From positions 1 through 22,363 of the forward strand of contig CAZGYE010000061.1 of the NCBI GenBank assembly GCA_964530165.1: DNA of 22,363 nt. Direction: 5' to 3'. Shown one piece after another: positions 14,610 through 22,363 of the stretch. The notes beneath the pieces are model-generated. The model had not been told where the DNA came from. It did not search any database and saw only the letters and a list, made by a program, of their open reading frames with translations. The translations under genes were made by a program, and so were the position numbers. The number at the start of each line of letters is the position of its first letter. Positions within the stretch are counted from its first letter, which is position 1. The stretch comes from CAZGYE01 sp964530165. GTDB taxonomy: Bacteria; Planctomycetota; Planctomycetia; Planctomycetales; Planctomycetaceae.

Positions 14610-15857
14610 CTACGTTGAGGATCCCTCGGCGGCGCTGTCGGGGCGGTTCGGGTCAACCTCAGGGGCTTTCAGGTCCCGCCGTCGCACTTCTTCTTCGCTG
14701 CCGTTGATCGCGGGCCCCAAATCGAGGGGTCGGTCATTTCCAAGGAACGGAAACTCGACGGTCTCGGGCTGCCCGAGCGAGATGCCGAGCCGATTCCGAA
14801 ACTTGTCGGCCTCCTGCTGAAACGTTTCGTTGAATGTCCGCATCGCCGCTTGCCGCCCTTCGAGCGTCCGAAAATGCCTCCAGATCCTCTGCGACAATTG
14901 GGCGCTCTCTTCATCGGTTCGGTTGTGCTTCAGAGCGGTGAGAATCGTCTCCCACGCGAGCTGCCAATCGCCCCGCTGAGCATACCGCCGGGCCAGATAC
15001 ACCCACGGCCTGCGCAGGCTGGGGTCGATAGCCACGGCCTTCTTAAAGTGGTCTACCTGTCGTTGAGGGTCTTTTTCGTAGCGGGCCAGATACCAATGAT
15101 ACCGGCCGTTCCACACCGGGTGCGTCACATAGTAGAACGCCGGAATCATCGCCAGATGCGCCGCCAAGAACGCGAACCGCAGCCGGCGGCGAGACGACGC
15201 GACCCCAAACAGCACTTGTCCGGCAACCCAGCCGTAAGCAAATCCACTGAAGTGCGCCGCGTTGGCGATCGGAAGAATCTCCAGCACCGTCAGAAACACG
15301 CAGCCAAACAGCCAGACGAGTCCGAGCTGCACAACGCCGTCGGTGAAAACCGATGCCACCTGCGCGTCTCGCTTTCTGAGCACCATCAAGACGCCGAACA
15401 TGGCAAAAAGTCCGCCGGACATGCCGACCGCTTCATGTTCCAGCAGGAATTCCGGCAGCAGCGAAACCGTCATGGCCACAACGAAAAACGTCAGATAGGC
15501 CACTTTGCCCAGTTTTGGTTCCAGCAGCCGCCCCATGAACCAAATGGCCGCACAATTCATCACCAGATGCAACACGCCGGCATGATGCATCCCGCTGAGG
15601 ATCACTCGCCACCACTGGCCGTCCCACAAATCGAAAGCGCCGATGAACTGCGGAATCTGTTTGCACTGCGAGTTGGGGGTCGACTGGACGAACATTCCCA
15701 ACTTTGTCGCCGCGCCCCAAGCCCGTAGCGCTTCGCTGGCTTCGTCGGGGAAACAGAGCTTGTGGACTTGAACCGCCAGAAACAACGCCCCCGCCACAGC
15801 GACGATGCCAACCGTCACTGGAAAGGACCTCCACGCTTGCCGCAGCCCTCTGAGCAT
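14610..15857 (-). CDS. Rhomboid-family intramembrane serine protease with C-terminal repeat region
   Basis: A 415-residue protein. The rhomboid core has WWRVILSGMHHAGVLHLVMN (L1 loop and HxxxN oxyanion helix), GMSGGLFAMFGV with the catalytic serine (S147) and NAAHFSGFAYGWVAGQ with the catalytic histidine (H202). Around six membrane helices cover residues 12-255. Rhomboids cut substrate helices within the membrane. After the core, residues 270-345 (YEKDPQRQVDHFKKAVAIDP, then WVYLARRYAQRGDWQLAWE) look like one or two TPR units, which could bind partners. The tail is charged and probably disordered. Upstream in-frame codons reach 15950, but ATG 15857 (MLRGLRQAWRSF) just precedes the first helix and is preferred. 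It is divergent from rodA. Confidence 0.88.
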   Translation of the reverse strand: MLRGLRQAWRSFPVTVGIVAVAGALFLAVQVHKLCFPDEASEALRAWGAATKLGMFVQSTPNSQCKQIPQFIGAFDLWDGQWWRVILSGMHHAGVLHLVMNCAAIWFMGRLLEPKLGKVAYLTFFVVAMTVSLLPEFLLEHEAVGMSGGLFAMFGVLMVLRKRDAQVASVFTDGVVQLGLVWLFGCVFLTVLEILPIANAAHFSGFAYGWVAGQVLFGVASSRRRLRFAFLAAHLAMIPAFYYVTHPVWNGRYHWYLARYEKDPQRQVDHFKKAVAIDPSLRRPWVYLARRYAQRGDWQLAWETILTALKHNRTDEESAQLSQRIWRHFRTLEGRQAAMRTFNETFQQEADKFRNRLGISLGQPETVEFPFLGNDRPLDLGPAINGSEEEVRRRDLKAPEVDPNRPDSAAEGSST

Positions 15858-16014
15858 TGCCGTTGACGCACTTTCGATGAATCGACCGTCAGCATAACGG
15901 ATTCGCTTTCGGCATGAACAGGGCAATCGGTGTTCCCCAATCGACTCCAATCCGGTAAATAGCCAAAGTGGAAATGGCTTTCGACGTCGGCTCGACTAGG
16001 GTCCGCCTATCGGC

Positions 16015-16021
16015 AGGGAGG
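16015..16021 (+). promoter_or_regulatory. Strong Shine-Dalgarno fixing the rodA start
   Basis: AGGGAGG lies six bases before GTG at 16028. It is among the best ribosome sites in the window, and it favours this start over GTG 15968 or ATG 15974 in the same frame. Confidence 0.7.
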
Positions 16022-16027
16022 CCGCGG

Positions 16028-17138
<1,111 letters not shown>

Positions 17139-17167
<29 letters not shown>

Positions 17168-17233
17168 AAAGGAAGAAGTCGTCGGTGTTGTTCGGTTCTT
17201 ACTTTTTACTTTTGCCTTTTTACTTTTGCCTTG
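17139..17233. terminator. Purine/pyrimidine inverted repeat holding two stop codons
   Basis: The left arm (17148-17179) is of the CAAGGCAAAAGGAAAAAG type; the right arm (17198-17233) is its pyrimidine counterpart. The rodA stop (TAA 17165-17167) and the ROK stop (17206-17208 on the minus strand) both fall inside the arms, within the motif AAAGTAAAAAG. It is likely a shared terminator, and at the same time a copy of the dispersed repeat. Confidence 0.65.
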
Positions 17234-18204
17234 TTACGTGTATCGGCGGCCAATGCCAGTGCGCCGTGCACGACCACCAGTTCACCCAGCTCCGCGGGAA
17301 GGATCTCATAAGAATCCTCCAGCGGCGGAAACACGTAGCGACGCACCGCCTCGCGTAACGGGTGGAAAAACAGCTCCTCGCCGATGAGCGACACCCCGCC
17401 GCCGATCACAATCACCTCCGGCGCCAATAGCGTGACGACCTGCGCGACGGCCCAGCCGAGTGTCAGGCACGCTTCGTAGAGAACTTCAAATGCCAACTCG
17501 TTGCCGTCGGAAGCCGCCCGGGCAATCATCTGAGTCGTGAGTTGATCGAGGTTGCTGCCCGAGCGTTCGAGCAGATCGGAGATGTCTTGTTGGCGAAAAC
17601 GAGAGTTTTTCCGCCTCTTCATCCGTTTTCGAGCTCCTGCAGCAATGCCCCAGCCGCTGGCCACCGATTCCACCGTTTGATGCGGGCGGTCGGCATACAA
17701 ACCGGACCGCATATGGCCGATCTCGGCGACGGCCGGTCGGTCGGCGCCCTGCAGGATGCCGTCGATCACCAATCCGCCGCCGATGCCGGTTCCCACCGTC
17801 ACGAAGAACACGACCCGGCGGCCGCGTCCCGCGCCGAACCGTGCTTCCGCCAGCGAAGCCGCGTTGCAGTCGTTACCGAGTACTGCAGGCAGTCCGAACG
17901 TCTGCCGGCACCAGTCGACCAAAGGCACGTCGTCCCAGCCAGCAATCTGATGACTGGTGATCACGCGTCCGGCGGCCGCATCGACTGGCCCACCGAAGCC
18001 GAAGCCAATCCGCTCGACGTCGTGCCCTTCGATCAGCGGGCGGCCGGCCTCTTGTATCTGCTCCAAAATACCGGCCGCCCCACGTTCGGGATCCACGTCG
18101 CGCCGCTCCATGCCCGCCAGTTCGGAACCGTCGCCGGCTCCCACACCGAGCTGCAGCTTCGTCCCGCCGATCTCTATGCCCAGAAACATCGGTGAAGCTG
18201 TCAT
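17206..18204 (-). CDS. ROK-family sugar kinase (glucokinase-like)
   Basis: A 332-residue protein of the ROK family, which phosphorylates glucose or other sugars with ATP, or acts as a repressor when fused to a helix-turn-helix (absent here). The phosphate-1 motif is FLGIEIGGTKLQLG (residues 7-20). The sugar-binding and catalytic region is GNDCNAASLAEARFG with the catalytic Asp, followed by VTVGTGIGGGLVIDG and AEIGHM. The usual zinc motif CxCGxxGC after EIGH is missing; the segment reads RSGLYADRPHQTVESVASGW. The C-terminus KAKVKRQK is encoded by the dispersed repeat. ATG 18204 has GGGA about 9 bases upstream; ATG 18189 (MFLGIEIGG) is an alternative. It lies 15 bases after the MnmE-like gene on the same strand and is probably in that operon. 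Confidence 0.85.
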   Translation of the reverse strand: MTASPMFLGIEIGGTKLQLGVGAGDGSELAGMERRDVDPERGAAGILEQIQEAGRPLIEGHDVERIGFGFGGPVDAAAGRVITSHQIAGWDDVPLVDWCRQTFGLPAVLGNDCNAASLAEARFGAGRGRRVVFFVTVGTGIGGGLVIDGILQGADRPAVAEIGHMRSGLYADRPHQTVESVASGWGIAAGARKRMKRRKNSRFRQQDISDLLERSGSNLDQLTTQMIARAASDGNELAFEVLYEACLTLGWAVAQVVTLLAPEVIVIGGGVSLIGEELFFHPLREAVRRYVFPPLEDSYEILPAELGELVVVHGALALAADTRNKAKVKRQK

Positions 18205-18219
18205 GCGGCTGTCCCGTAA

Positions 18220-19404
18220 TCATCCAAGGCATTCGGTTAACGCGGCACGAAAGTCCGCTTCGTTTTTCAGGATCACGGCTTGTCGAGCGCGGTTCAGCAA
18301 ATCGATTTGCCGGCCGGTGACAGGCAGTGGCGTGTCCGGTTCGGGGACGTGGGGAATCAAGCGGTTGACGAGTCTCTTGGCCAGTGTTTCCACGCCTTCA
18401 CCGGTCAGCGACGAGACCCGCAGCGCGTCGTCAGGTGTTTGATGACCAGTCCAGACGTTGTCGAGGTCACATTTGTGCGCGACGCGAATCGCATCGGGCC
18501 AATCTCGCAACAGCCGAAAGTCGTCATCGTGCGGCGGTTGACTCGTGTCGAACAGCAGCACGCGCAGGTCGGCTTCGGCGAGCCGGCCACGAGCCAGGCG
18601 GATGCCGGCCGATTCGATTGTGTCGGCATCATCACGCATTCCAGCGGTATCGGCCAATCGGACGGGCCAGCCGTCAAAGGCGGTCTCGGCGGTCACGACG
18701 TCGCGGGTCGTGCCTGGCTCGGCGTAGACAATCGACCGCGAATAGCCGAGCAGCATATTGATCAGGCTCGATTTCCCCACGTTTCCCCGGCCGGCAAGCA
18801 CGACGTCCCAAGGCCGGCTGAGATGCAGGCCGAAGCAGGACCACCGGAGCAGTCCATCGAGCCGCTCTCGAATCCATGCGAGACTGTCGGGCGTCCACTC
18901 GGCCGTCCGCAGTTCTTCCAGGGCCGATCGCAACAGGCTGGATTGTTGCTGCAACAGCATCTCGGCCGTCCGCAGCGTGGTGGCGCGTGTCAGCGCTTCG
19001 ATGCATTCGGTCTCAAGGAGTCCGGCGATGCGGGTGGAATTCTGCTGCCAAGACCCGATCGTGCAGCCGATCGACTGCAGATCGTCCAACACGCGTCGCA
19101 CGGCCGCGTCGCCGCCGTGACAGTGAATCTCAATCGTCCCCTCGGCAGTGCGACAGACGACGACTTCTTCTTCAGTGAACTCGTCGCCCCAGCGGCCGAA
19201 TACGATCCGATTGACTGACTGCTCAGAGAGCCGTCTGCCATTGGCGGCCCGAAAAACGCTTGGCCGGGCGTCGTCGATCAATCGGCAATCCCCATCGAAG
19301 CGAACCGTCGCCACCGCACCACGACCGCGGGGCGTCAACAAAGCGGCGGCCGGCTTGGTGATTGACGACTGAGGATTGACGATCGACGATTGACCATTCT
19401 CCAT
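18220..19404 (-). CDS. MnmE/TrmE-like GTPase, divergent and shortened
   Basis: MnmE with MnmG modifies the wobble uridine of some tRNAs. This 394-residue protein keeps the N-terminal tetrahydrofolate-binding fold (TPRGRGAVATVRF, later EIHCHGGDAAVRRVLDDL) and a G domain with P-loop GRGNVGKSSLIN, the TTRD switch and DTAGMRDD. It differs from true MnmE. The helical segment before the G domain is much reduced, G4 reads HKCD instead of NKxD, and the protein ends at LTECLG without the C-terminal CxGK needed for modification chemistry. True MnmE is near 450 residues. It may be a planctomycete paralog with another role, or a decayed MnmE. The ATG at 19404 lies inside low-complexity repeat sequence (QSSIVNPQSSI), so the exact start is doubtful. 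It lies between coaX and the ROK gene on the same strand. Confidence 0.78.
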   Translation of the reverse strand: MENGQSSIVNPQSSITKPAAALLTPRGRGAVATVRFDGDCRLIDDARPSVFRAANGRRLSEQSVNRIVFGRWGDEFTEEEVVVCRTAEGTIEIHCHGGDAAVRRVLDDLQSIGCTIGSWQQNSTRIAGLLETECIEALTRATTLRTAEMLLQQQSSLLRSALEELRTAEWTPDSLAWIRERLDGLLRWSCFGLHLSRPWDVVLAGRGNVGKSSLINMLLGYSRSIVYAEPGTTRDVVTAETAFDGWPVRLADTAGMRDDADTIESAGIRLARGRLAEADLRVLLFDTSQPPHDDDFRLLRDWPDAIRVAHKCDLDNVWTGHQTPDDALRVSSLTGEGVETLAKRLVNRLIPHVPEPDTPLPVTGRQIDLLNRARQAVILKNEADFRAALTECLG

Positions 19405-19556
19405 TCCGCACTCCGGTTTCAAGGCAAAAGGAAAAAGGCAAAAGTACGACAGAGGGACAAAGGGACAGAGGGGCAAAGGGACAAAGTGGCAAAGGGAGTG
19501 TGGCGAATATTCTCCGACATTTGTACCTCTGTACCTTTGTGCCTTGTCTTCTCTTT
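19405..19556. repeat. Repeat-filled intergenic region between coaX and the MnmE-like gene
   Basis: This 152-bp stretch consists of the dispersed purine repeat (19412-19447, sharing 26 identical bases with the rodA 3' end at 17139-17164) and GGGACAAA/GGGACAGA-type units to about 19497. Matching pyrimidine units run from about 19520 into the coaX end. CAAAGGGACAGAGG (19458-19471) pairs with CCTCTGTACCTTTG (19526-19539), 13 of 14. No gene is seen. Confidence 0.75.
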
Positions 19557-20378
19557 TTACTTTTTCCTTTTTCCTTGTTCCGCGACGAGTGCGAGTCCCT
19601 GCAGCGCCAGGTGCGGTTCATGGTGAGCTTCGGGCAAATGCGGTGCAAGCACACATGCCCCACCGCCGGTGAGAAAAATGGACGGATTTTCCCCGGGACC
19701 GCGACTCAATCGAGTGAATTGTGCGATGAACTCCTTGACGGCGGCCAATTGTCCGTAGAACAGACCGCTGCGCAGCGCGTCGCGCGTGTTGCGGCCCAGC
19801 GAATCGGGGGCTTCCCCGGTCAATTCCTCGACCGAGATCAACGGCAGCAGCGCGGTGTACCGGTGCAGCGCGCGGGCCGCAAGCTCCAATCCGGGCAGAA
19901 TGGCCCCTCCTTGGAACAGACCGTCGGCTGAGACGAAGTCGACGGTCGTCGCGGTCCCGGCGTCGATGATGATGACCGCGCTTTCAGACGCTCGGATCAC
20001 GTTGGCCGCGACCGCGACCAGCAGCCGGTCGATGCCCACCTTCTGCGGAGCCGCGAGACCGACTTCTACCGGCAGCGAGCTGGGATCGCTGACGATCGAA
20101 GGCCGCGGCCAGTCGGCAGACGGCCAGGACCGGAGCACATTCTCGACGCCGGCCGGATTGGCGCCGGCAATGACGCCGGTGACGCGCTGGTCTTCGGCGG
20201 GGTCGATCCACCCGTGAATCTCGCTCCAGGGAATCTCGTCGTCAAGGGGAACTGCAGCGGAGTTGAGCGGGCGCGGCAACCGATTTGCCGCCGACTCTTC
20301 GCTGCAATCGAACAGCGCGCACTTCGTCCGGCTGTTGCCGACGTCGACGGCGATGAGCAGATGAGCGTCAACCGACAC
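19557..20378 (-). CDS. coaX: Type III pantothenate kinase
   Basis: CoaX phosphorylates pantothenate with ATP, the first step of coenzyme A synthesis, and is the usual enzyme in bacteria without CoaA. The 273-residue protein has the ASKHA-fold blocks LLIAVDVGNSRTKCALFD (phosphate 1), VGIDRLLVAVAAN, and IIIDAGTATTVDFV with the catalytic and potassium-site region. GGAILPGLELAARALHRYTA and the late IFLTGGGA follow. The preferred start is GTG 20378, seven bases after GGGGA and close before the first strand; the frame continues to an ATG at 20444 that would add 22 unconserved residues. The C-terminal GKRKK and stop are supplied by the dispersed purine repeat. It is downstream of pntB on the same strand, about 100 bases away. 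Confidence 0.92.
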   Translation of the reverse strand: MSVDAHLLIAVDVGNSRTKCALFDCSEESAANRLPRPLNSAAVPLDDEIPWSEIHGWIDPAEDQRVTGVIAGANPAGVENVLRSWPSADWPRPSIVSDPSSLPVEVGLAAPQKVGIDRLLVAVAANVIRASESAVIIIDAGTATTVDFVSADGLFQGGAILPGLELAARALHRYTALLPLISVEELTGEAPDSLGRNTRDALRSGLFYGQLAAVKEFIAQFTRLSRGPGENPSIFLTGGGACVLAPHLPEAHHEPHLALQGLALVAEQGKRKK

Positions 20379-20429
20379 GGCGTGTTCCCCGTCCTCAGAG
20401 TGTAGGAACGCAGGTCTGGACAGTTCAAT

Positions 20430-20451
20430 CCCACGCACTGCCATGCGTGGG
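20430..20451 (-). terminator. Hairpin after pntB
   Basis: CCCACGCA (20430-20437) pairs perfectly with TGCGTGGG (20444-20451) around a 6-base loop, 30 bases after the pntB stop and just before coaX. No T run follows on the minus strand, so it may be an intercistronic stem or a short repeat rather than a classical terminator. Confidence 0.4.
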
Positions 20452-20480
20452 CTTTACGCGAATCTGCGATCCGCAATCGG

Positions 20481-21845
20481 TCATCCTTCCCGGACGGCCT
20501 TGATAATGTCGAAGATGGCCTGTTGTCCGTCACCGAAGAACATCAACGTATTCTCGGCGGAGAAGAGTGGGTTGGGAATCCCGGCGAATCCGGGTCTCAA
20601 GCTGCGTTTGATGACGACGACGGTGCGGGCCTTGCCGACGTCGATGATCGGCATGCCGGCAATCGGGCTGTCCGGGTCGGTGCGGGCCAGCGGGTTGACG
20701 ACGTCGTTGGCGCCCAGCACGATGGCTACGTCGGCCTGGCTCATGATGGGGTTGATCTGGTCCATTTCCTTGAGCAGGTCGTAGGGGATGTCGGCTTCGG
20801 CCAGCAGCACGTTCATGTGTCCCGGCATGCGTCCGGCGACCGGATGGATGCCGAACTCCACCTGCACGCCGCGCGAATTGAGCAGATTCATCAGATCGCG
20901 GACGGCGTGCTGCGCCTGCGCCACGGCCATTCCGTAACCGGGCACGATGACCACCCGCCGGGCCACGTCCAGCAGCATGGCCACCTCCTCGGCCGAAGTC
21001 GACTTCACGTTGGTATAGACCTCGTCGGCCGACTGTGTGCTCTTGCCCGGTTCCAACGTTCCGAACAGCACGTGCGCCAACGAGCGGTTCATGGCCACGC
21101 ACATGATGTGTGCCAGAATCAGCCCCGAGGCGCCGACCAACGAACCGGTGATGATGAGCACCTGTTTGGAGAGCACGAATCCGGTCGCGGCCGCCGCCAG
21201 ACCCGAATACGAGTTCAACAGGGCGATCACGACCGGCATGTCGGCCCCGCCGATCGATATCACCAAAAAGACGCCCAGAACAAGCGCCAAAAGCGAAATG
21301 GCCCAATAGACGAACGCCCACTCCGGATGACGAACCAACAACACCCCCAACGCCACACAAGCAACCGCCAGCACCGCGTTGAGCGCCTGTTGACCGGGAA
21401 ACCGCACGTCCTTGACGAACTTCAGCTCCTGCAGCTTCGCGAACGCGACCAGGCTGCCGGAAAACGTTACCGCGCCGATCAGCCCCGAAGCCGCCGTCGC
21501 GATCAATTCGTTGGTGCCCAGCTTCGTCGTCGCGGCGACGAGGTACGCACCGGCCACCAGAACCGACGCGCCGCCGCCGAATCCGTTGAACAGCGCCACG
21601 AGCTGCGGCATGGCGGTCATCTGAATCTTCAGCGCCAAGATTGCACCGACCGCCGAGCCGATCACCAAACCGACAATGATCAGCGTGAAGCCGACGACCT
21701 GTTGATCCAACAGCGTCACCACAATCGCCAGCAGCATCCCCAGCGCACCGAGCAGATTGCCGCGAACTGCGGTCCGCGGGTGTGTCAGCCCCTTCAGGCC
21801 GAGAATAAACAGAACGGCGGCAACCAGATAAGCCAAGTCAATCAC
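20481..21845 (-). CDS. pntB: NAD(P) transhydrogenase beta subunit
   Basis: PntB forms, with the alpha subunits, the proton-translocating transhydrogenase of the inner membrane that drives NADPH formation from NADH. The 454-residue protein has eight or nine membrane helices in residues 1-265 and a soluble NADP(H)-binding domain III. Signature blocks of domain III are IVPGYGMAVAQAQHAV, HPVAGRMPGHMNVLLAEA, VLGANDVVNP and VIKRSLRPGFAG. In the membrane part, ALFNGFGGGAS and GGADMPVVIALLNSYSG are conserved. Translation starts at GTG 21845 with GGGA eight bases upstream. It follows the pntAB stop after 15 bases, so the two are one operon. Confidence 0.95.
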   Translation of the reverse strand: MIDLAYLVAAVLFILGLKGLTHPRTAVRGNLLGALGMLLAIVVTLLDQQVVGFTLIIVGLVIGSAVGAILALKIQMTAMPQLVALFNGFGGGASVLVAGAYLVAATTKLGTNELIATAASGLIGAVTFSGSLVAFAKLQELKFVKDVRFPGQQALNAVLAVACVALGVLLVRHPEWAFVYWAISLLALVLGVFLVISIGGADMPVVIALLNSYSGLAAAATGFVLSKQVLIITGSLVGASGLILAHIMCVAMNRSLAHVLFGTLEPGKSTQSADEVYTNVKSTSAEEVAMLLDVARRVVIVPGYGMAVAQAQHAVRDLMNLLNSRGVQVEFGIHPVAGRMPGHMNVLLAEADIPYDLLKEMDQINPIMSQADVAIVLGANDVVNPLARTDPDSPIAGMPIIDVGKARTVVVIKRSLRPGFAGIPNPLFSAENTLMFFGDGQQAIFDIIKAVREG

Positions 21846-21860
21846 GGCGGGATTCCCAGA

Positions 21861-22184
21861 TCAGTCCTTCCGGCGAAACATTTCCAACATGCGATGCGTG
21901 ACCAGAAAACCACCGACGACGTTCACAGTGGCCAGGATGACCGCGAGGCAGCCCAGAACCTTTGCCAGCGGCTGAATGTCCGCACCGGCCGAAAGCAGCG
22001 CCCCGATGAGCGTGATGCCGGAAATCGCATTCGACCCCGACATCAACGGCGTATGCAAGGTGGGCGGAATCTTCGTGATGACCTCGAAACCAACGAAGAT
22101 GGCCAACACGAAGATCGTCAACAGCAACATCGGCTCGACGGCCGTATTGACTCCTTCGGCGGCAAACAAGAAGAATTCCAACAT
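21861..22184 (-). CDS. pntAB: NAD(P) transhydrogenase alpha subunit, transmembrane part
   Basis: This 107-residue protein corresponds to the C-terminal membrane segment of E. coli PntA, encoded separately as in three-gene pnt operons. It has three to four hydrophobic helices and the conserved block VGFEVITKIPPTLHTPLMSG, followed by NAISGITLIGAL. It pairs with PntB in the proton channel. The separate NAD(H)-binding part (PntAA) is expected upstream, to the right of or at the end of the window. The ATG at 22184 is the only sensible start. Confidence 0.93.
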   Translation of the reverse strand: MLEFFLFAAEGVNTAVEPMLLLTIFVLAIFVGFEVITKIPPTLHTPLMSGSNAISGITLIGALLSAGADIQPLAKVLGCLAVILATVNVVGGFLVTHRMLEMFRRKD

Positions 22185-22228
22185 CGTTCTGGTCCAGCCA
22201 AAAGTCTTCTCAAAGTTTCAAACAAAAC

Positions 22229-22291
22229 GGGCGAGCGGGGGGCGTCAGCCCCCTGGTTGTCGGAACAGCCGGCTGACGCCGGCCGCTCGCC
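22229..22291. repeat. Second REP-like palindromic element upstream of pntAB
   Basis: This is a large inverted repeat: GGCGAGCGG near the left end faces CCGCTCGCC at the right end. Each half contains its own palindrome, GGGGGCGTCAGCCCCC (22238-22253) and a GCCGGCTGACGCCGGC segment (22268-22283), which share the GCGTCAGC core. It is unrelated in sequence to the GGCAGGCT family. It could act as an intercistronic stem in the pnt operon. Confidence 0.7.
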
Positions 22292-22311
22292 ATTCTCTCC
22301 AACAAAAACTC

Positions 22312-22363
22312 TTAGAAAGGACGCGGTAATTCAGCAAAGCTGCAGAAGGTTTCGATGGCGGAC
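22312..22363 (-). CDS. Possible 3' end of an upstream gene (pntAA candidate)
   Basis: A minus-strand frame open from the window edge gives 16 residues (SAIETFCSFAELPRPF) and a TAA at 22312-22314. In three-gene pnt operons the NAD(H)-binding subunit lies just here, but these residues are too few to recognise. A second frame ends at TGA a little earlier, so the choice is a guess. Confidence 0.2.
   Translation of the reverse strand, partial: SAIETFCSFAELPRPF

Noticed and set aside
20530..21360. 276-codon minus-strand frame
   Set aside because: It is a shifted frame inside pntB with Gly/Arg-rich composition and no recognisable motif.

Overview
The window looks like a contig from a planctomycete (Planctomycetota), probably a metagenome-assembled genome. 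The evidence is moderately high GC, weak or absent Shine-Dalgarno sites, a Gfo/Idh/MocA oxidoreductase, a long-tailed S1 protein, a secreted beta-helix protein, and short palindromic and purine-tract repeats between and inside genes. A run of exactly 100 Ns (6856-6955) marks a scaffold join inside a repeat array. The lineage is inferred from gene content and style; no 16S or ribosomal marker is present.

Left part (1-4752). The 3' end of an oxidoreductase gene is followed on the same strand by hgcA and hgcB. These encode the corrinoid membrane protein and the ferredoxin that together methylate inorganic mercury. Both carry their diagnostic motifs: the cap helix NVWCAAGK in HgcA, and two 4Fe-4S motifs plus a C-terminal Cys pair in HgcB. 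The two genes are separated by a 141-bp element with terminal inverted repeats (1931-2071) that looks like a miniature mobile element and ends right at the hgcB ribosome binding site. Convergent to hgcB are genes for a secreted beta-helix protein and a small nitroreductase.

Middle part (4888-8959, minus strand). hemB (porphobilinogen synthase) is preceded by a RAYT (REP-associated Y1 transposase) gene whose stop overlaps the hemB start as ATGA. The palindromic repeat GGCAGGCT-n4-AGCCTGCC occurs at least ten times around and inside these two genes. It includes four in-frame 21-bp tandem copies inside the transposase gene and one copy in the hemB N-terminal region. Next come a class V aminotransferase and an overlapping isochorismatase-family hydrolase.

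Right part (9163-22363). This holds an S1-domain protein with a long acidic N-terminal tail, a TIM-barrel sugar isomerase-like protein, a small secreted protein, a GT-C-like membrane protein, a rhomboid protease with a C-terminal repeat-like region, and a RodA/FtsW cell-wall polymerase. A minus-strand cluster follows: the transmembrane alpha and the beta subunit of NAD(P) transhydrogenase (pntAB, pntB), coaX, a divergent MnmE-like GTPase, and a ROK kinase without the usual zinc cysteines. Purine/pyrimidine-tract inverted repeats lie at most convergent gene ends here. Several genes take their last codons and stop from them, and one copy is embedded inside a membrane-protein gene.

The main biological interest is the planctomycete-style hgcAB pair with its inserted element, and the RAYT gene surrounded and invaded by what appear to be its own repeats.
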